From Calothrix membranacea FACHB-236 (GTDB lineage Bacteria; Cyanobacteriota; Cyanobacteriia; Cyanobacteriales; Nostocaceae), in contig NZ_JACJPX010000002.1 of assembly GCF_014696315.1 (NCBI RefSeq), forward strand, positions 1 through 64,000: DNA of 64,000 bases, given 5' to 3'. The position numbers and the translations under genes are program-made. The notes below the pieces were generated by a model, which made no database searches, was not told the origin of the DNA, and worked only from the letters and a program-made list of their open reading frames with translations. Positions 55,240 through 64,000 of the stretch are shown here, piece after piece (the first letter of the stretch is position 1; the number at the start of each line of letters is the position of its first letter).

Positions 55240-58227
55240 ATGGCAGCAAGTATAGATGATTACTTAGAAATATATAAGCAGGCTTGTACGGCTTACGCGC
55301 AACAGAACTATGATGTTGCCGCCACTTTAGTGGATCAAGTGGTACAAAATTTGCCAAATGACCCTAACTCCCATTTGTTACGGGGTCACATATACTATGT
55401 TTTACAGCAGTACGATATAGCCAAAGCTGAATATCAACAAGTTTTACAGTTAACCGAAAATCGAGAATTAATTGATTTTGCTAAACATGGTCTGGAAAGT
55501 ATTGCTCAATATCAACAATCATTACCAGATGAGTTTGCTATCAGTGAAAATAATGAAGATATTTCTTCATCAGAAATATCCAATGGTCGGTTCGCGGATA
55601 CAGAAGACTTACAAAATTCGCAACAGAATAATGATTTTGCTAGCAGTAGCTTTGGCGACAATCCCTTTGGTGAATACCAAGAATCTGGCGATGAAATAGA
55701 AGAACTATCCTTAGATAGTTCATTGGACAGTTCATTTGATATCTCTGCATATAGTAGTAGTGCATTTAATGGTTTAGCAGATGATTCAGCACCTTTGAGT
55801 AACGATCCCTTTAGTTTTACTGAGGAAGCTAGCGATCGCGACACCAATGCTAACATTTGGGAAAAACAAGGAGAATTAGAGTTACCTGCTTTTTGGCAAG
55901 AAGACAACAATCAAAATAATATTGATGATTCAGGGATAAATAATCCTTTTGTAGAAGCTACTACAAATTCAAATAATAAAGGTTTCACTAATTCGGAAAA
56001 TTATAGCGATTCACCGTTTACAGAAGTTGAAGAACTTGATGCTTCAGCAAGTAATAATTGGGAAATACCTACTGAATTCTTAACGTCAGAAACCTATCCA
56101 GAACCTAGCGAAGCTGATTTCGAGTGGAAGAGTAATAGCCTGGAAAATGAAACTCTAGTTAAGAACCAAACACTTCTCCAGGAAAGTGCGTCAAAAACTA
56201 GCAATTTGCCATCGCAGCCTCAGGAGAATTTATCCCCTACTACACCTGATAATTGGTTGGGCCCGATAGAAGCTGAAGATACATTAAAAGAAGTAGTTAG
56301 CGCTACCGATCAAAATTTTCACCGAGAAGAACGGCCACAAAAACAGGTTAGTAAGGTAGAAGAAAATAATTCTGATACTGATGATAGTTTTGATTTGGAG
56401 GCTTTTGAATCTGCCTTTGGCACAGATGATTTCAGTCCCGATGACGAACCAAGCAATATCCAAGCCAGTAATATCACTAGTGGAGAAATTAATCGCGAGA
56501 CTTCTAAAACTAATATAGATTTTTTAGATGACTTTGATGAATTTGACGACCTAGGTAACATTCCTGGATTTGATTTGACAGATGCAGAAGCCAGCTTCAG
56601 AGATGTCAGCATGGATTCTGGCCCGTTGGAAACAGGTAGTCACCCTCGCAGTCAAACCGGACAACCACCTGCAATTGATGAAACAGGCGATCGCGAAGAT
56701 GAACTGTTTTCAATTACTGGTTCCCAAGAAGTAGTCCCAGTATTTACCCAAGTAGATGTCGCTAAATTAGAAGCCAATGTCAGCGTTGAGCAAGGTTGGT
56801 TAGCGCCTTTAGAAAATGCTTCCCTAGAAAAGAAACAATGGTTGATTGCGGGAACAGTAGGTGTAGTATCAGCCCTAGTGGTAGCAACAGTCAGCTTTGG
56901 CGCTACCAGTTTTTCGCCGCCACAGCAGCGAGAATCAGTGCGTAACACTGGCTGGGCCATGTCACTAGCAGCAGGGCTGGCTGGTTTTGCTACCGCAGCT
57001 TTTATGGGTAATTTCACTATTAAGCAAGTTCGCCGCACAACTCAGAATTTACAAGCTCAGTTTGATGCTGTTCGTCAAGGCAATCTCAATGTTCAAGCCA
57101 CAGTCTATTCTGAAGATGAATTAGGACTGTTGGCTACTGGCTTTAATGAAATGGCAAGGGTAATTTTTACTACTACCAATGAAGCCCAAAGAAAAGCTGA
57201 TGAACAGGAAGAAGCCAAAGAAAATCTACAACGCCAAGTAATTCGCCTATTGGATGATGTAGAAGGAGCAGCCAGAGGAGATTTAACAGTACAAGCTGAG
57301 GTCACAGCAGACGTACTAGGAGCCGTAGCTGATGCCTTTAACCTGACAATTCAAAACTTGCGGGATATTGTGCAACAGGTAAAAGTAGCTGCCCGTGATG
57401 TTACCAAGGGTGCAACGAATTCCGAAACATTTGCTAGAGCCTTATCTAGTGATGCTTTAAGGCAAGCAGAAGAGTTAGCAGTCACGCTCAATTCTGTACA
57501 GGTAATGACCGACTCCATTCAACGGGTAGCGGAAGCAGCGCGAGAAGCTGAAACTGTTGCTCGTGATGCTAGCACCATCGCCTTAAAAGGTGGTGAAGCC
57601 GTGGAAAATACCGTGGCAGGTATTTTAGAAATCAGAGAAACTGTGGCAGAAACTACTCGCAAAGTGAAGCGCTTAGCGGAATCTTCGCAAGAAATTTCTA
57701 AGATTGTGGCGTTAATTTCACAAATTGCTTCCCGAACCAATTTATTAGCGCTCAACGCTAGTATTGAGGCAGCCAGGGCAGGTGAAGCCGGACGCGGATT
57801 TGCAATTGTAGCGGATGAAGTACGCCAGCTAGCAGACAAATCTGCCAAGTCCCTAAAAGAAATTGAACAAATCGTGATGCAAATCCAGAGTGAAACAGGC
57901 TCTGTAATGACTGCAATGGAGGAAGGGACACAACAGGTAATTAAAGGTACTAAATTAGCTGAAGAAGCCAAGCGATCGCTAGAAAATATCATTCAAGTAG
58001 CAAATCGTATTGATATCCTGGTGCGCTCAATTACCTCGGATACTGTAGAACAGACCGAAACCTCCCGTGCAGTAGCTCACGTTATGCAATCGGTAGAACT
58101 AACAGCACAGGAAACTTCCCAGGAAGCACAAAGAGTATCTGGTGCGCTACAACACTTAGTAGGCGTATCAAGAGACTTAATTGCTTCTGTGGAACGTTTC
58201 CGGGTAGATACTCTCGAATCTAGATAA
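55240..58227 (+). CDS. hmpD: Methyl-accepting chemotaxis protein HmpD
   Basis: A 995-residue chemoreceptor from ATG 55240, which has a ggaggg ribosome site close upstream; the ATG at 55204 overlaps hmpC and is rejected. Residues about 5-100 form TPR-like helices. About 105-520 is an acidic Asn/Ser/Asp-rich linker without recognisable fold. Two membrane helices follow (about 534-560 and 571-590) with almost no periplasmic loop, so any ligand is not sensed there. HAMP domains lie at about 590-720. The signalling domain contains [20 protein letters not shown] and [20 protein letters not shown]. Input probably comes from the cytoplasmic N-terminal part. Confidence 0.94.
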   Translation: MAASIDDYLEIYKQACTAYAQQNYDVAATLVDQVVQNLPNDPNSHLLRGHIYYVLQQYDIAKAEYQQVLQLTENRELIDFAKHGLESIAQYQQSLPDEFAISENNEDISSSEISNGRFADTEDLQNSQQNNDFASSSFGDNPFGEYQESGDEIEELSLDSSLDSSFDISAYSSSAFNGLADDSAPLSNDPFSFTEEASDRDTNANIWEKQGELELPAFWQEDNNQNNIDDSGINNPFVEATTNSNNKGFTNSENYSDSPFTEVEELDASASNNWEIPTEFLTSETYPEPSEADFEWKSNSLENETLVKNQTLLQESASKTSNLPSQPQENLSPTTPDNWLGPIEAEDTLKEVVSATDQNFHREERPQKQVSKVEENNSDTDDSFDLEAFESAFGTDDFSPDDEPSNIQASNITSGEINRETSKTNIDFLDDFDEFDDLGNIPGFDLTDAEASFRDVSMDSGPLETGSHPRSQTGQPPAIDETGDREDELFSITGSQEVVPVFTQVDVAKLEANVSVEQGWLAPLENASLEKKQWLIAGTVGVVSALVVATVSFGATSFSPPQQRESVRNTGWAMSLAAGLAGFATAAFMGNFTIKQVRRTTQNLQAQFDAVRQGNLNVQATVYSEDELGLLATGFNEMARVIFTTTNEAQRKADEQEEAKENLQRQVIRLLDDVEGAARGDLTVQAEVTADVLGAVADAFNLTIQNLRDIVQQVKVAARDVTKGATNSETFARALSSDALRQAEELAVTLNSVQVMTDSIQRVAEAAREAETVARDASTIALKGGEAVENTVAGILEIRETVAETTRKVKRLAESSQEISKIVALISQIASRTNLLALNASIEAARAGEAGRGFAIVADEVRQLADKSAKSLKEIEQIVMQIQSETGSVMTAMEEGTQQVIKGTKLAEEAKRSLENIIQVANRIDILVRSITSDTVEQTETSRAVAHVMQSVELTAQETSQEAQRVSGALQHLVGVSRDLIASVERFRVDTLESR

Positions 58228-58353
58228 AGTATGAAGTATAAAATGTGAAGTGTGAAATAGTAAGTATGAACTATTATTCATGCTTCAGTCCCTTTAACCT
58301 TTAACCTTTATCTTTCATTTTTTTCTTTCATCCTTTATCCTTCATCATGTCCT

Positions 58354-61300
58354 ATGCTGCCGGAACAACAACAGCGCATTTTAGGTTACTTTATTGAAGA
58401 AGCAAGAGACCACCTGAATACCATTGAGCAGGGGTTGTTAAATCTTCAGAGTACCCTGAACGATCCAGAAATGATCAACGAAGTCTTCCGGGCTGCTCAC
58501 TCCATTAAAGGAGGAGCGGCGATGCTTGGTTTGAGTAGCATCCAGCATACATCTCACCGCCTAGAAGATTGTTTCAAGGTTCTCAAAGAAAATCCGATTC
58601 AGGTTGACCAAAAGTTAGAGTCCTTATTTCTTGGGGTTTCTGATACCCTTAAAGCGCTACTAGAGAATTTGAGCGGCCCATTTGGTTTGTCAGAAGAGAC
58701 AGCTAATACATTGATGTCGGAAACTGAGCCGGTCTTTCAATGGCTGAACGAGCATTTGGAACTACTTGTACAACAAGCAAGCGGTGGTGTAGACAGTAGC
58801 GTTTCACCAGCAATGCAGCCAGCTTTTGCTGATCACTCCCACACGCTAACAGAAATCTTCATGCAACGGGATTTCTCCGTCCCGGAAGAAGAAGCACCAC
58901 CCCAAAAGCCTACGCCAGTTGTTACCAAAGCAAATGATAACTGGGGTGAGTTTCAAGCTCAAGTGCTGCAAACGCTACGAGAAATGTTGCAGCTATTTAA
59001 ACAAGGGACAACACCAGAAAATCGGCAACATCTCCAGCAAACTTGCCACCAATTAGTCGTATTGGGTCAGACATTTAATTTGCCCAAATGGTGTAAGTTA
59101 TGCGAAGCCGCAGAAAATGCGATCGCTAATCCAGATAATAGTTATCTCACTCTGGCAAAAATCGTCATTACAGAAATTAAAAAATCTCAGGAATTAGTTC
59201 TTAAAGGTAAAGAATCTGAAATTGTCATTAGCCAGCAGCTAGAAGTTCTTTTGAGTTTCCCTGACGTTGAGCTATTTGAAGTTGCTACTGATTTACCGGA
59301 TGAGTTTGCAATTGGGACAACTCCATCCGCTAAAGCTAATAATGAAGCGATCGCTAATGAGTTAGCTGCTCCAACGCGAGATAATTTTGTCAATACCACT
59401 AATAACAATATAGCTAGCGTACCTGACCTAACAGTACCAGTTAAACAAGATAAAGAGATTTTTACAGCTAAAGAAAATTCTACCCCTGAGACTTCTGAAT
59501 TATTCAACTTCTTACCAAATAATGAAGATGAAACAGTACTGACAAATCAAAATCTTGACCCCAAAGGGCCAGAAGTTGGAATTGCTGAGTTAAATACACT
59601 TGCTGATTTATTTGAAGGTGAAACTCCCGAACTAGATGAAACTTGGCAACAAGAGGAAATTTTAGACATTAATGCAGCCAACAAATTAGGTATTGATACC
59701 AGCAGTAGTAACACTGAAGATGCTGATAGTGATTTAGCTGATTTACTATCTTTTGATGAACCCACCAGTATTGATGAATCTAAACAAACTATTATTCAAA
59801 CAGAAGATTTCAGCCTATTATTTGGTGAAAGCTTCCTAGAAAAAGAAAATTCTCCTGCGAAACCTCTAAAACCATCAGCAACAAACTCTGAGACCAATAA
59901 TATTTCTCAAAATGATAGAAATTTAAGCTCATCTACTAATGAAAGTCTCAGAGAATTTACAGAAATTCTGCAAGAATATCCTGGTGATATTGCCCCACAA
60001 GATGTGGTGCAAGATTTATTGAGTCTAGAACTAGATGAAACCAATCTGCTGTCTCTTGATGAATTACATCAACCAGATACAGAAGCCAGTTTTGATGATT
60101 TATTCTCAGAAACTTCAAATGACAGTTTATTAGAAGAAATTTCTCCAATTAACTTCCCACAGCCAGAAAGCTTGTCTTTGGATAATCCATTTACTGACTT
60201 GACAGAAAATCCTCTACTTTCTACTAGCGAATCAACAATTGACGATTTATTTGATCCGCAAGCAACAGTAGCAAGGGATTATGATATTTCAGCAGACGAT
60301 TTAAGCAACTTCTGGAATGAAGACGCTGGCGCAGAACCACAGCTAGAATTTAGTTCTCGGGTTGAGCAAGATGTCGCCAAAGCGCTAGAGGAGAGTTTGT
60401 TTACAGCTGCTCATGACTTTTTGGATGATAGCGAGTTAGCTCAATCCTCAGCATCGCCTTTTGAAGTAAAAGATTTTAATCTGACTTTTCAGCCAGATGA
60501 TGAGCAGTTTGATCTGATGTTTGAAGCCGATGCTGGAGATGATTTATTTGCAGATTTGGCATCAGAAAACACAGCTATTTCTCCTGCTGATGCTACCGAA
60601 CTACCTGTGACAGAAATTCGTAGCTTGACACCAGAGGAAAGCGATGTTTATGAAGGACTAAGCCTACACTCACCACTCCCCGCAACAACATTACCTCCCG
60701 AATTAGATTTCACCCCAGAATTCACCAATCAGCCATCAACAGACAATACATTTGGTAGTTTTGGGGATAATGATTTATTTGATGTCATCAACGACAATAG
60801 CGGTGATAATCCACAATTGTTATTTGAGAATATCAACACCACTCACTCAACATATATTCAGCTTGACCCTTCAGAAATTAGGATTTCTGATACTCACGAA
60901 TTAGGTTTAGGCGATAATTTACTGTCAACATCAGCCGATTTAGACCTAGATTTAAACGAATCGACAGAAGTACAACAGCGTCCAGCAAATCTCGATTTAT
61001 TCGCAAATATTGAAACCGCAGAAACAACTAATGATGATGTTTCAAACTTAGATTTAGGTGCTGATTTACTAGAAACAGAAAATGATTTAGAACTAGGTTT
61101 AAATGAATCGACAGAAGTACAACAGCGTCCAGCAAATCTCGATTTATTCGCAAATGTTGAAACGGCAGAAACAACTAATGGTGAGTTCGCAACATTAGAG
61201 TTAGGCGATGATTTACTGACAACATCAGATGCTCTAGAACTGAATTTTGGCGAAGCAACAGAATTAGCACAGCCGGAAAATAATCTAGATTTATTAGCGA

Positions 61301-64000
61301 ATGTTGAATCTGTAGAAACAAAGAATAATGAGGTTTTAGGATTAGAGTTAGGCGATGATTTACTGGGAACAGCAGCTAATTTAGAACTGAATTTTGGCGA
61401 AGCAGCAGAATTAGCACAGCCGGAAAATAATCTAGATTTATTAGTAAATGTTGAATCTGTAGAAACAAAGAATAATGAGGTTTTAGGATTAGAGTTAGGC
61501 GATGATTTACTGGGAACGGCAGCTAATTTAGGACTGAATTTTGGCGAAGCAGCAGAATTAGCACAGCCGGAAAATAATCTAGATTTATTAGCGAATGTTG
61601 AAACCGTAGAAACAAAGAATGATGAGGTTTCAGGATTAGATTTAGGTACTGATTTACTGACAACATCAGATGATTTAGAACTGAATTTTGGCGAAGCAGC
61701 AGAATTAGCACAATCAGACAATAATCTAGATTTATTAGCGAATGTTGAAACCGTAGAAACAAAGAATGATGAGGTTTCAACTTTAGATTTAGGTGCTGAT
61801 TTACTGACAACATCAGATGATTTAAAACTGAATTTTGGCGAAGCAGCAGAATTAGCACAATCAGACAATAATCTAGATTTATTAGCGAATGTTGAAACCG
61901 TAGAAACAAAGAATGATGAGGTTTCAACTTTAGATTTAGGTGCTGATTTACTGACAACATCAGATGATCTAAAACTGAATTTTGGCGAAGCAACAGAATT
62001 AGCACAGCCGGAAAATAATCTAGATTTATTAGCGAATGTTGAATCTGTAGAAGCAAAGAATGATGAGGTTTCAGGATTAGATTTAGGTACTGATTTACTG
62101 TCAACATCAGATGATTTAGAACTGAATGCCAACGAAGTAACATTAGTACAATCAGACAATAATCTAGATTTATTAGCGAATGTTGAAACCGTAGAAATAG
62201 CTAATAACGAGGTTTCAACATTAGATTTAGGTCATGATTTACTGTCAACATCAGATGCTCTAGAACTGAATTCCAACGAAGCAAAATTAGCACATCTGGA
62301 AAATAATCTAGACTTATTTGCAAATGTTGAAACCGTAGAAACAAAGAATGATGAGGTGTCAGGATTAGATCTAGGCACTGATTTACTGACAACATCAGAT
62401 GATTTAGAACTAAATTTTGATGAGGGAACAGAATTAGCACAGCCGGAAAATAATCTAGATTTATTAGCAAATTTTGAAACGGCAGAAAAAGCTAATGATG
62501 AGGTTTCAGAATTAGATTTAGGCACTGATTTACTGGGAACAGTAGATAATTTAGAACTAAATTTTGATGAGGGAACAGAATTAGCACAGTCGGAAAATAA
62601 TCTAGATTTATCAGCAAATATTGAACCTGTAGAAACAAAGAATGATGAGGTTTCACAATTAGATTTAGGTGATGATTTACTGGCAATAGCAGATGATTTG
62701 GATCTGAATTTTAATGAAGTAACAGAATTAGCACAGCCGGAAATAAATTCAGAGATTTTAGAGACTGCAGAAACGACTCTTGCTGATAGCGCAGAATTAA
62801 ACTTACTAGATGATTTATTAGCAACAGAAACTATACTGCAAGCCGAAACAAAGCTGGAAGACGCAGCAAATACCCAAGATACTGATGCTGCGATGTCTAC
62901 GACGGGCTACGCCTACGCAAACAATGTAGTTGAATTAGATGCAGCTAATGATTTTTCTGCATCCCTAGAGAATATAACCCAGACCGATGAAGTGGCAATA
63001 ATTACCGAAGCAGAATTGGATGTGCCACCATCAACTCCAGAAGATGAATTTGCTGAATTAGAAACATTACTAGAAGAGGAATTAGCTTCCCCCTTACAAG
63101 AAGAAGATTTTGCGGCTCTGGAAGCATTGTTGGATGCAGATCTCAATGAGGAGCCATCAGCAGCACCTTTACCTGTTTACCCACAACAATCGCAACCACC
63201 TACCGCTTACAATAATGCCAACACTGCTACTACATCATCAGAATTAGAAGATGAATTTGGTGACTTAGAAAAATTGTTGGCGGAAGCAGATCAAACCATA
63301 TCTCATTCACCATCTATCAAATCAACCCCAGGCAAAGCCGCACGTCCTGCAACGCGTCGGGGTGCAAGATTTGAAGAAACGATGAAAGTTCCAGTGAAGC
63401 AACTAGATGATATGAGCAATCTAGTTGGGGAACTGGTAGTAAATCGCAATACCTTGGAGCAGGATCACGAGCGTCTGCGACAGTCATTAGATAACTTGCT
63501 GATTCAAGTACAACAGCTATCTGATGTTGGGGCGCGGATGCAAGAATTATATGAGCGATCGCTATTGGAAGCTTCTTTGTTAGCTACCCGCAAACATAGA
63601 GAATCTGGTGGCTCATCAAGTGATTCCAATTCTGACAGGGGTTTCAGTGAATTGGAAATGGATCGGTTTACGCCTTTCCATACACTGTCCCAAGAAATGA
63701 TTGAAATGATCGTCAGGGTACGTGAGTCTGCGAGTGATATTGACTTTGTGACTGAAGAAACTGAGAGAGTAGCGCGACAGTTTCGGCAAGCCACAACTCA
63801 ACTCCAAGAGGGATTAACACGGGCCCGAATGGTGCCTTTCTCTCAAGCTATTGATCGCTTGCGACGAGGAGTGCGGGATAATGCCATTAAATATGGTAAG
63901 CAAGTGGAGTTAATGATTGAGGGTGGAGATACCTTAATTGACAAAATGATTTTGGATCACTTGACCGATCCACTAACTCATATGCTCAATAATGCGATCG
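58354..64000 (+). CDS. hmpE: CheA-like histidine kinase HmpE (3' end outside window)
   Basis: The reading frame is open from ATG 58354 to the window end, 1882 codons so far. The N-terminal Hpt domain has AAHSIKGGAAMLGLSSIQHT (phospho-His near residue 50). A very long acidic linker, about 130-1670, follows and includes a 49-residue tandem repeat (about 870-1465). Then come the CheA dimerisation region (VPVKQLDDMSNLVGELVVNR near 1680), LQEGLTRARMVPFSQAIDRL and the start of the ATPase domain (DPLTHMLNNAI). CheW-like and possible receiver domains would lie beyond base 64000. It receives signals through HmpD-HmpC and phosphorylates HmpB. An alternative ATG at 58347 is out of frame. Confidence 0.93.
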   Translation, partial: MLPEQQQRILGYFIEEARDHLNTIEQGLLNLQSTLNDPEMINEVFRAAHSIKGGAAMLGLSSIQHTSHRLEDCFKVLKENPIQVDQKLESLFLGVSDTLKALLENLSGPFGLSEETANTLMSETEPVFQWLNEHLELLVQQASGGVDSSVSPAMQPAFADHSHTLTEIFMQRDFSVPEEEAPPQKPTPVVTKANDNWGEFQAQVLQTLREMLQLFKQGTTPENRQHLQQTCHQLVVLGQTFNLPKWCKLCEAAENAIANPDNSYLTLAKIVITEIKKSQELVLKGKESEIVISQQLEVLLSFPDVELFEVATDLPDEFAIGTTPSAKANNEAIANELAAPTRDNFVNTTNNNIASVPDLTVPVKQDKEIFTAKENSTPETSELFNFLPNNEDETVLTNQNLDPKGPEVGIAELNTLADLFEGETPELDETWQQEEILDINAANKLGIDTSSSNTEDADSDLADLLSFDEPTSIDESKQTIIQTEDFSLLFGESFLEKENSPAKPLKPSATNSETNNISQNDRNLSSSTNESLREFTEILQEYPGDIAPQDVVQDLLSLELDETNLLSLDELHQPDTEASFDDLFSETSNDSLLEEISPINFPQPESLSLDNPFTDLTENPLLSTSESTIDDLFDPQATVARDYDISADDLSNFWNEDAGAEPQLEFSSRVEQDVAKALEESLFTAAHDFLDDSELAQSSASPFEVKDFNLTFQPDDEQFDLMFEADAGDDLFADLASENTAISPADATELPVTEIRSLTPEESDVYEGLSLHSPLPATTLPPELDFTPEFTNQPSTDNTFGSFGDNDLFDVINDNSGDNPQLLFENINTTHSTYIQLDPSEIRISDTHELGLGDNLLSTSADLDLDLNESTEVQQRPANLDLFANIETAETTNDDVSNLDLGADLLETENDLELGLNESTEVQQRPANLDLFANVETAETTNGEFATLELGDDLLTTSDALELNFGEATELAQPENNLDLLANVESVETKNNEVLGLELGDDLLGTAANLELNFGEAAELAQPENNLDLLVNVESVETKNNEVLGLELGDDLLGTAANLGLNFGEAAELAQPENNLDLLANVETVETKNDEVSGLDLGTDLLTTSDDLELNFGEAAELAQSDNNLDLLANVETVETKNDEVSTLDLGADLLTTSDDLKLNFGEAAELAQSDNNLDLLANVETVETKNDEVSTLDLGADLLTTSDDLKLNFGEATELAQPENNLDLLANVESVEAKNDEVSGLDLGTDLLSTSDDLELNANEVTLVQSDNNLDLLANVETVEIANNEVSTLDLGHDLLSTSDALELNSNEAKLAHLENNLDLFANVETVETKNDEVSGLDLGTDLLTTSDDLELNFDEGTELAQPENNLDLLANFETAEKANDEVSELDLGTDLLGTVDNLELNFDEGTELAQSENNLDLSANIEPVETKNDEVSQLDLGDDLLAIADDLDLNFNEVTELAQPEINSEILETAETTLADSAELNLLDDLLATETILQAETKLEDAANTQDTDAAMSTTGYAYANNVVELDAANDFSASLENITQTDEVAIITEAELDVPPSTPEDEFAELETLLEEELASPLQEEDFAALEALLDADLNEEPSAAPLPVYPQQSQPPTAYNNANTATTSSELEDEFGDLEKLLAEADQTISHSPSIKSTPGKAARPATRRGARFEETMKVPVKQLDDMSNLVGELVVNRNTLEQDHERLRQSLDNLLIQVQQLSDVGARMQELYERSLLEASLLATRKHRESGGSSSDSNSDRGFSELEMDRFTPFHTLSQEMIEMIVRVRESASDIDFVTEETERVARQFRQATTQLQEGLTRARMVPFSQAIDRLRRGVRDNAIKYGKQVELMIEGGDTLIDKMILDHLTDPLTHMLNNAI
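60973..62745. repeat. 147-bp tandem repeats in hmpE, about 12 copies
   Basis: The marker taatctagat recurs at 61281, 61428, 61575, 61722, 61869, 62016, 62160, 62304, 62451 and 62598: seven spacings of 147 bp and two of 144. Two earlier, more diverged units (marker caacagcg) start at 60973 and 61120, also 147 apart. Each unit encodes about 49 residues with the pattern LDLGDDLLTTSDDLELNFGE, then LAQPENNLDLLANVETVETK. Length variants are multiples of 3, so the frame is kept. The antisense strand therefore also contains long spurious frames. Confidence 0.97.
62896..62917. repeat. In-frame small repeat in hmpE coding GYAYA
   Basis: The bases gacgggctacgcctacgcaa break an otherwise acidic Glu/Asp/Asn-rich linker and encode TGYAYAN. 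GC content and codons differ from their surroundings. Repeats of this type are familiar from spacer and coding sites of Nostocales from memory; no second copy is in this window. Confidence 0.45.

Noticed and set aside
55512-57992. Several antisense frames opposite hmpD
   Set aside because: They are serine-rich shadows of the acidic linker and signalling domain, without starts or family features.
60894-62159. 421-residue antisense frame opposite hmpE
   Set aside because: It is a mirror of the 147-bp tandem repeats. The sense frame has Hpt and CheA domains; the antisense product is low-complexity Ser/Lys repeats.

Overview
The window looks like chromosomal DNA of a filamentous, probably heterocyst-forming cyanobacterium (Nostoc/Calothrix/Tolypothrix-like). 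The octamer GCGATCGC (HIP1) is frequent inside and between genes. Heptamer tandem arrays of the kind known as STRR sequences occur in many spacers. The gene set is typical: three tandem high-light-inducible proteins, sucrose synthase, a CruP-like flavoprotein, a giant Ser/Thr kinase-AAA-GAF-histidine kinase hybrid, and an Hmp (hormogonium motility) chemotaxis cluster. I saw no rRNA, tRNA, CRISPR array, prophage or intact transposase gene.

Layout. 1-4.6 kb: a GGGTAAT array, queA, a small conserved-looking gene, yraN and a secreted pentapeptide-repeat protein (divergent, starts 11 bp apart), a decayed CHAT-domain C-terminus between a MITE-like element and a 42-bp minisatellite, then S-formylglutathione hydrolase. 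4.8-10.4 kb: the hybrid kinase. 10.9-20.3 kb: an SLH-anchored GHL10 glycosidase-like protein, a secreted protein with MltA-like features, a two-domain sulfurtransferase divergent from a GAF-LuxR regulator, a membrane-anchored patatin-like protein and a DUF4253 protein. 20.7-31.2 kb: rubrerythrin with a palindromic operator candidate, an SDR, an RND efflux pump with its adaptor, a LysR regulator, an acyltransferase and ddl. 31.4-38.9 kb: a small membrane protein, a 1-kb spacer full of dispersed repeats, then susA and a GH65 phosphorylase fused to beta-phosphoglucomutase. 39-50.5 kb: adenosine-specific kinase, a lipoprotein, cruP, two paralogous membrane proteins, three hli genes, a 1039-residue repeat protein and tilS. 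50.6-64 kb: hmpF, then divergently hmpA-B-C-D-E, with hmpE cut by the window end.

How the genes work together. The right-hand 13 kb is one functional unit: a coiled-coil polarity protein (HmpF) beside a full chemosensory relay (PatA-like receiver, CheY, CheW, MCP, CheA) that in relatives controls type IV pilus gliding of hormogonia. susA and the GH65-PGM fusion look like a disaccharide/glucosyl-phosphate module. The RND permease and adaptor form a pump operon. Many other genes are single units flanked by hairpin terminators.

Most unusual points: a 49-residue (147-bp) tandem repeat in the HmpE/CheA linker; an Asn where HmpA should carry the phospho-acceptor Asp; a membrane protein built of about seven recognisable 85-100-residue helical repeats; the GH65-PGM fusion beside susA; and several families of small dispersed palindromes, two of which appear to sit in frame inside hmpF and hmpE.
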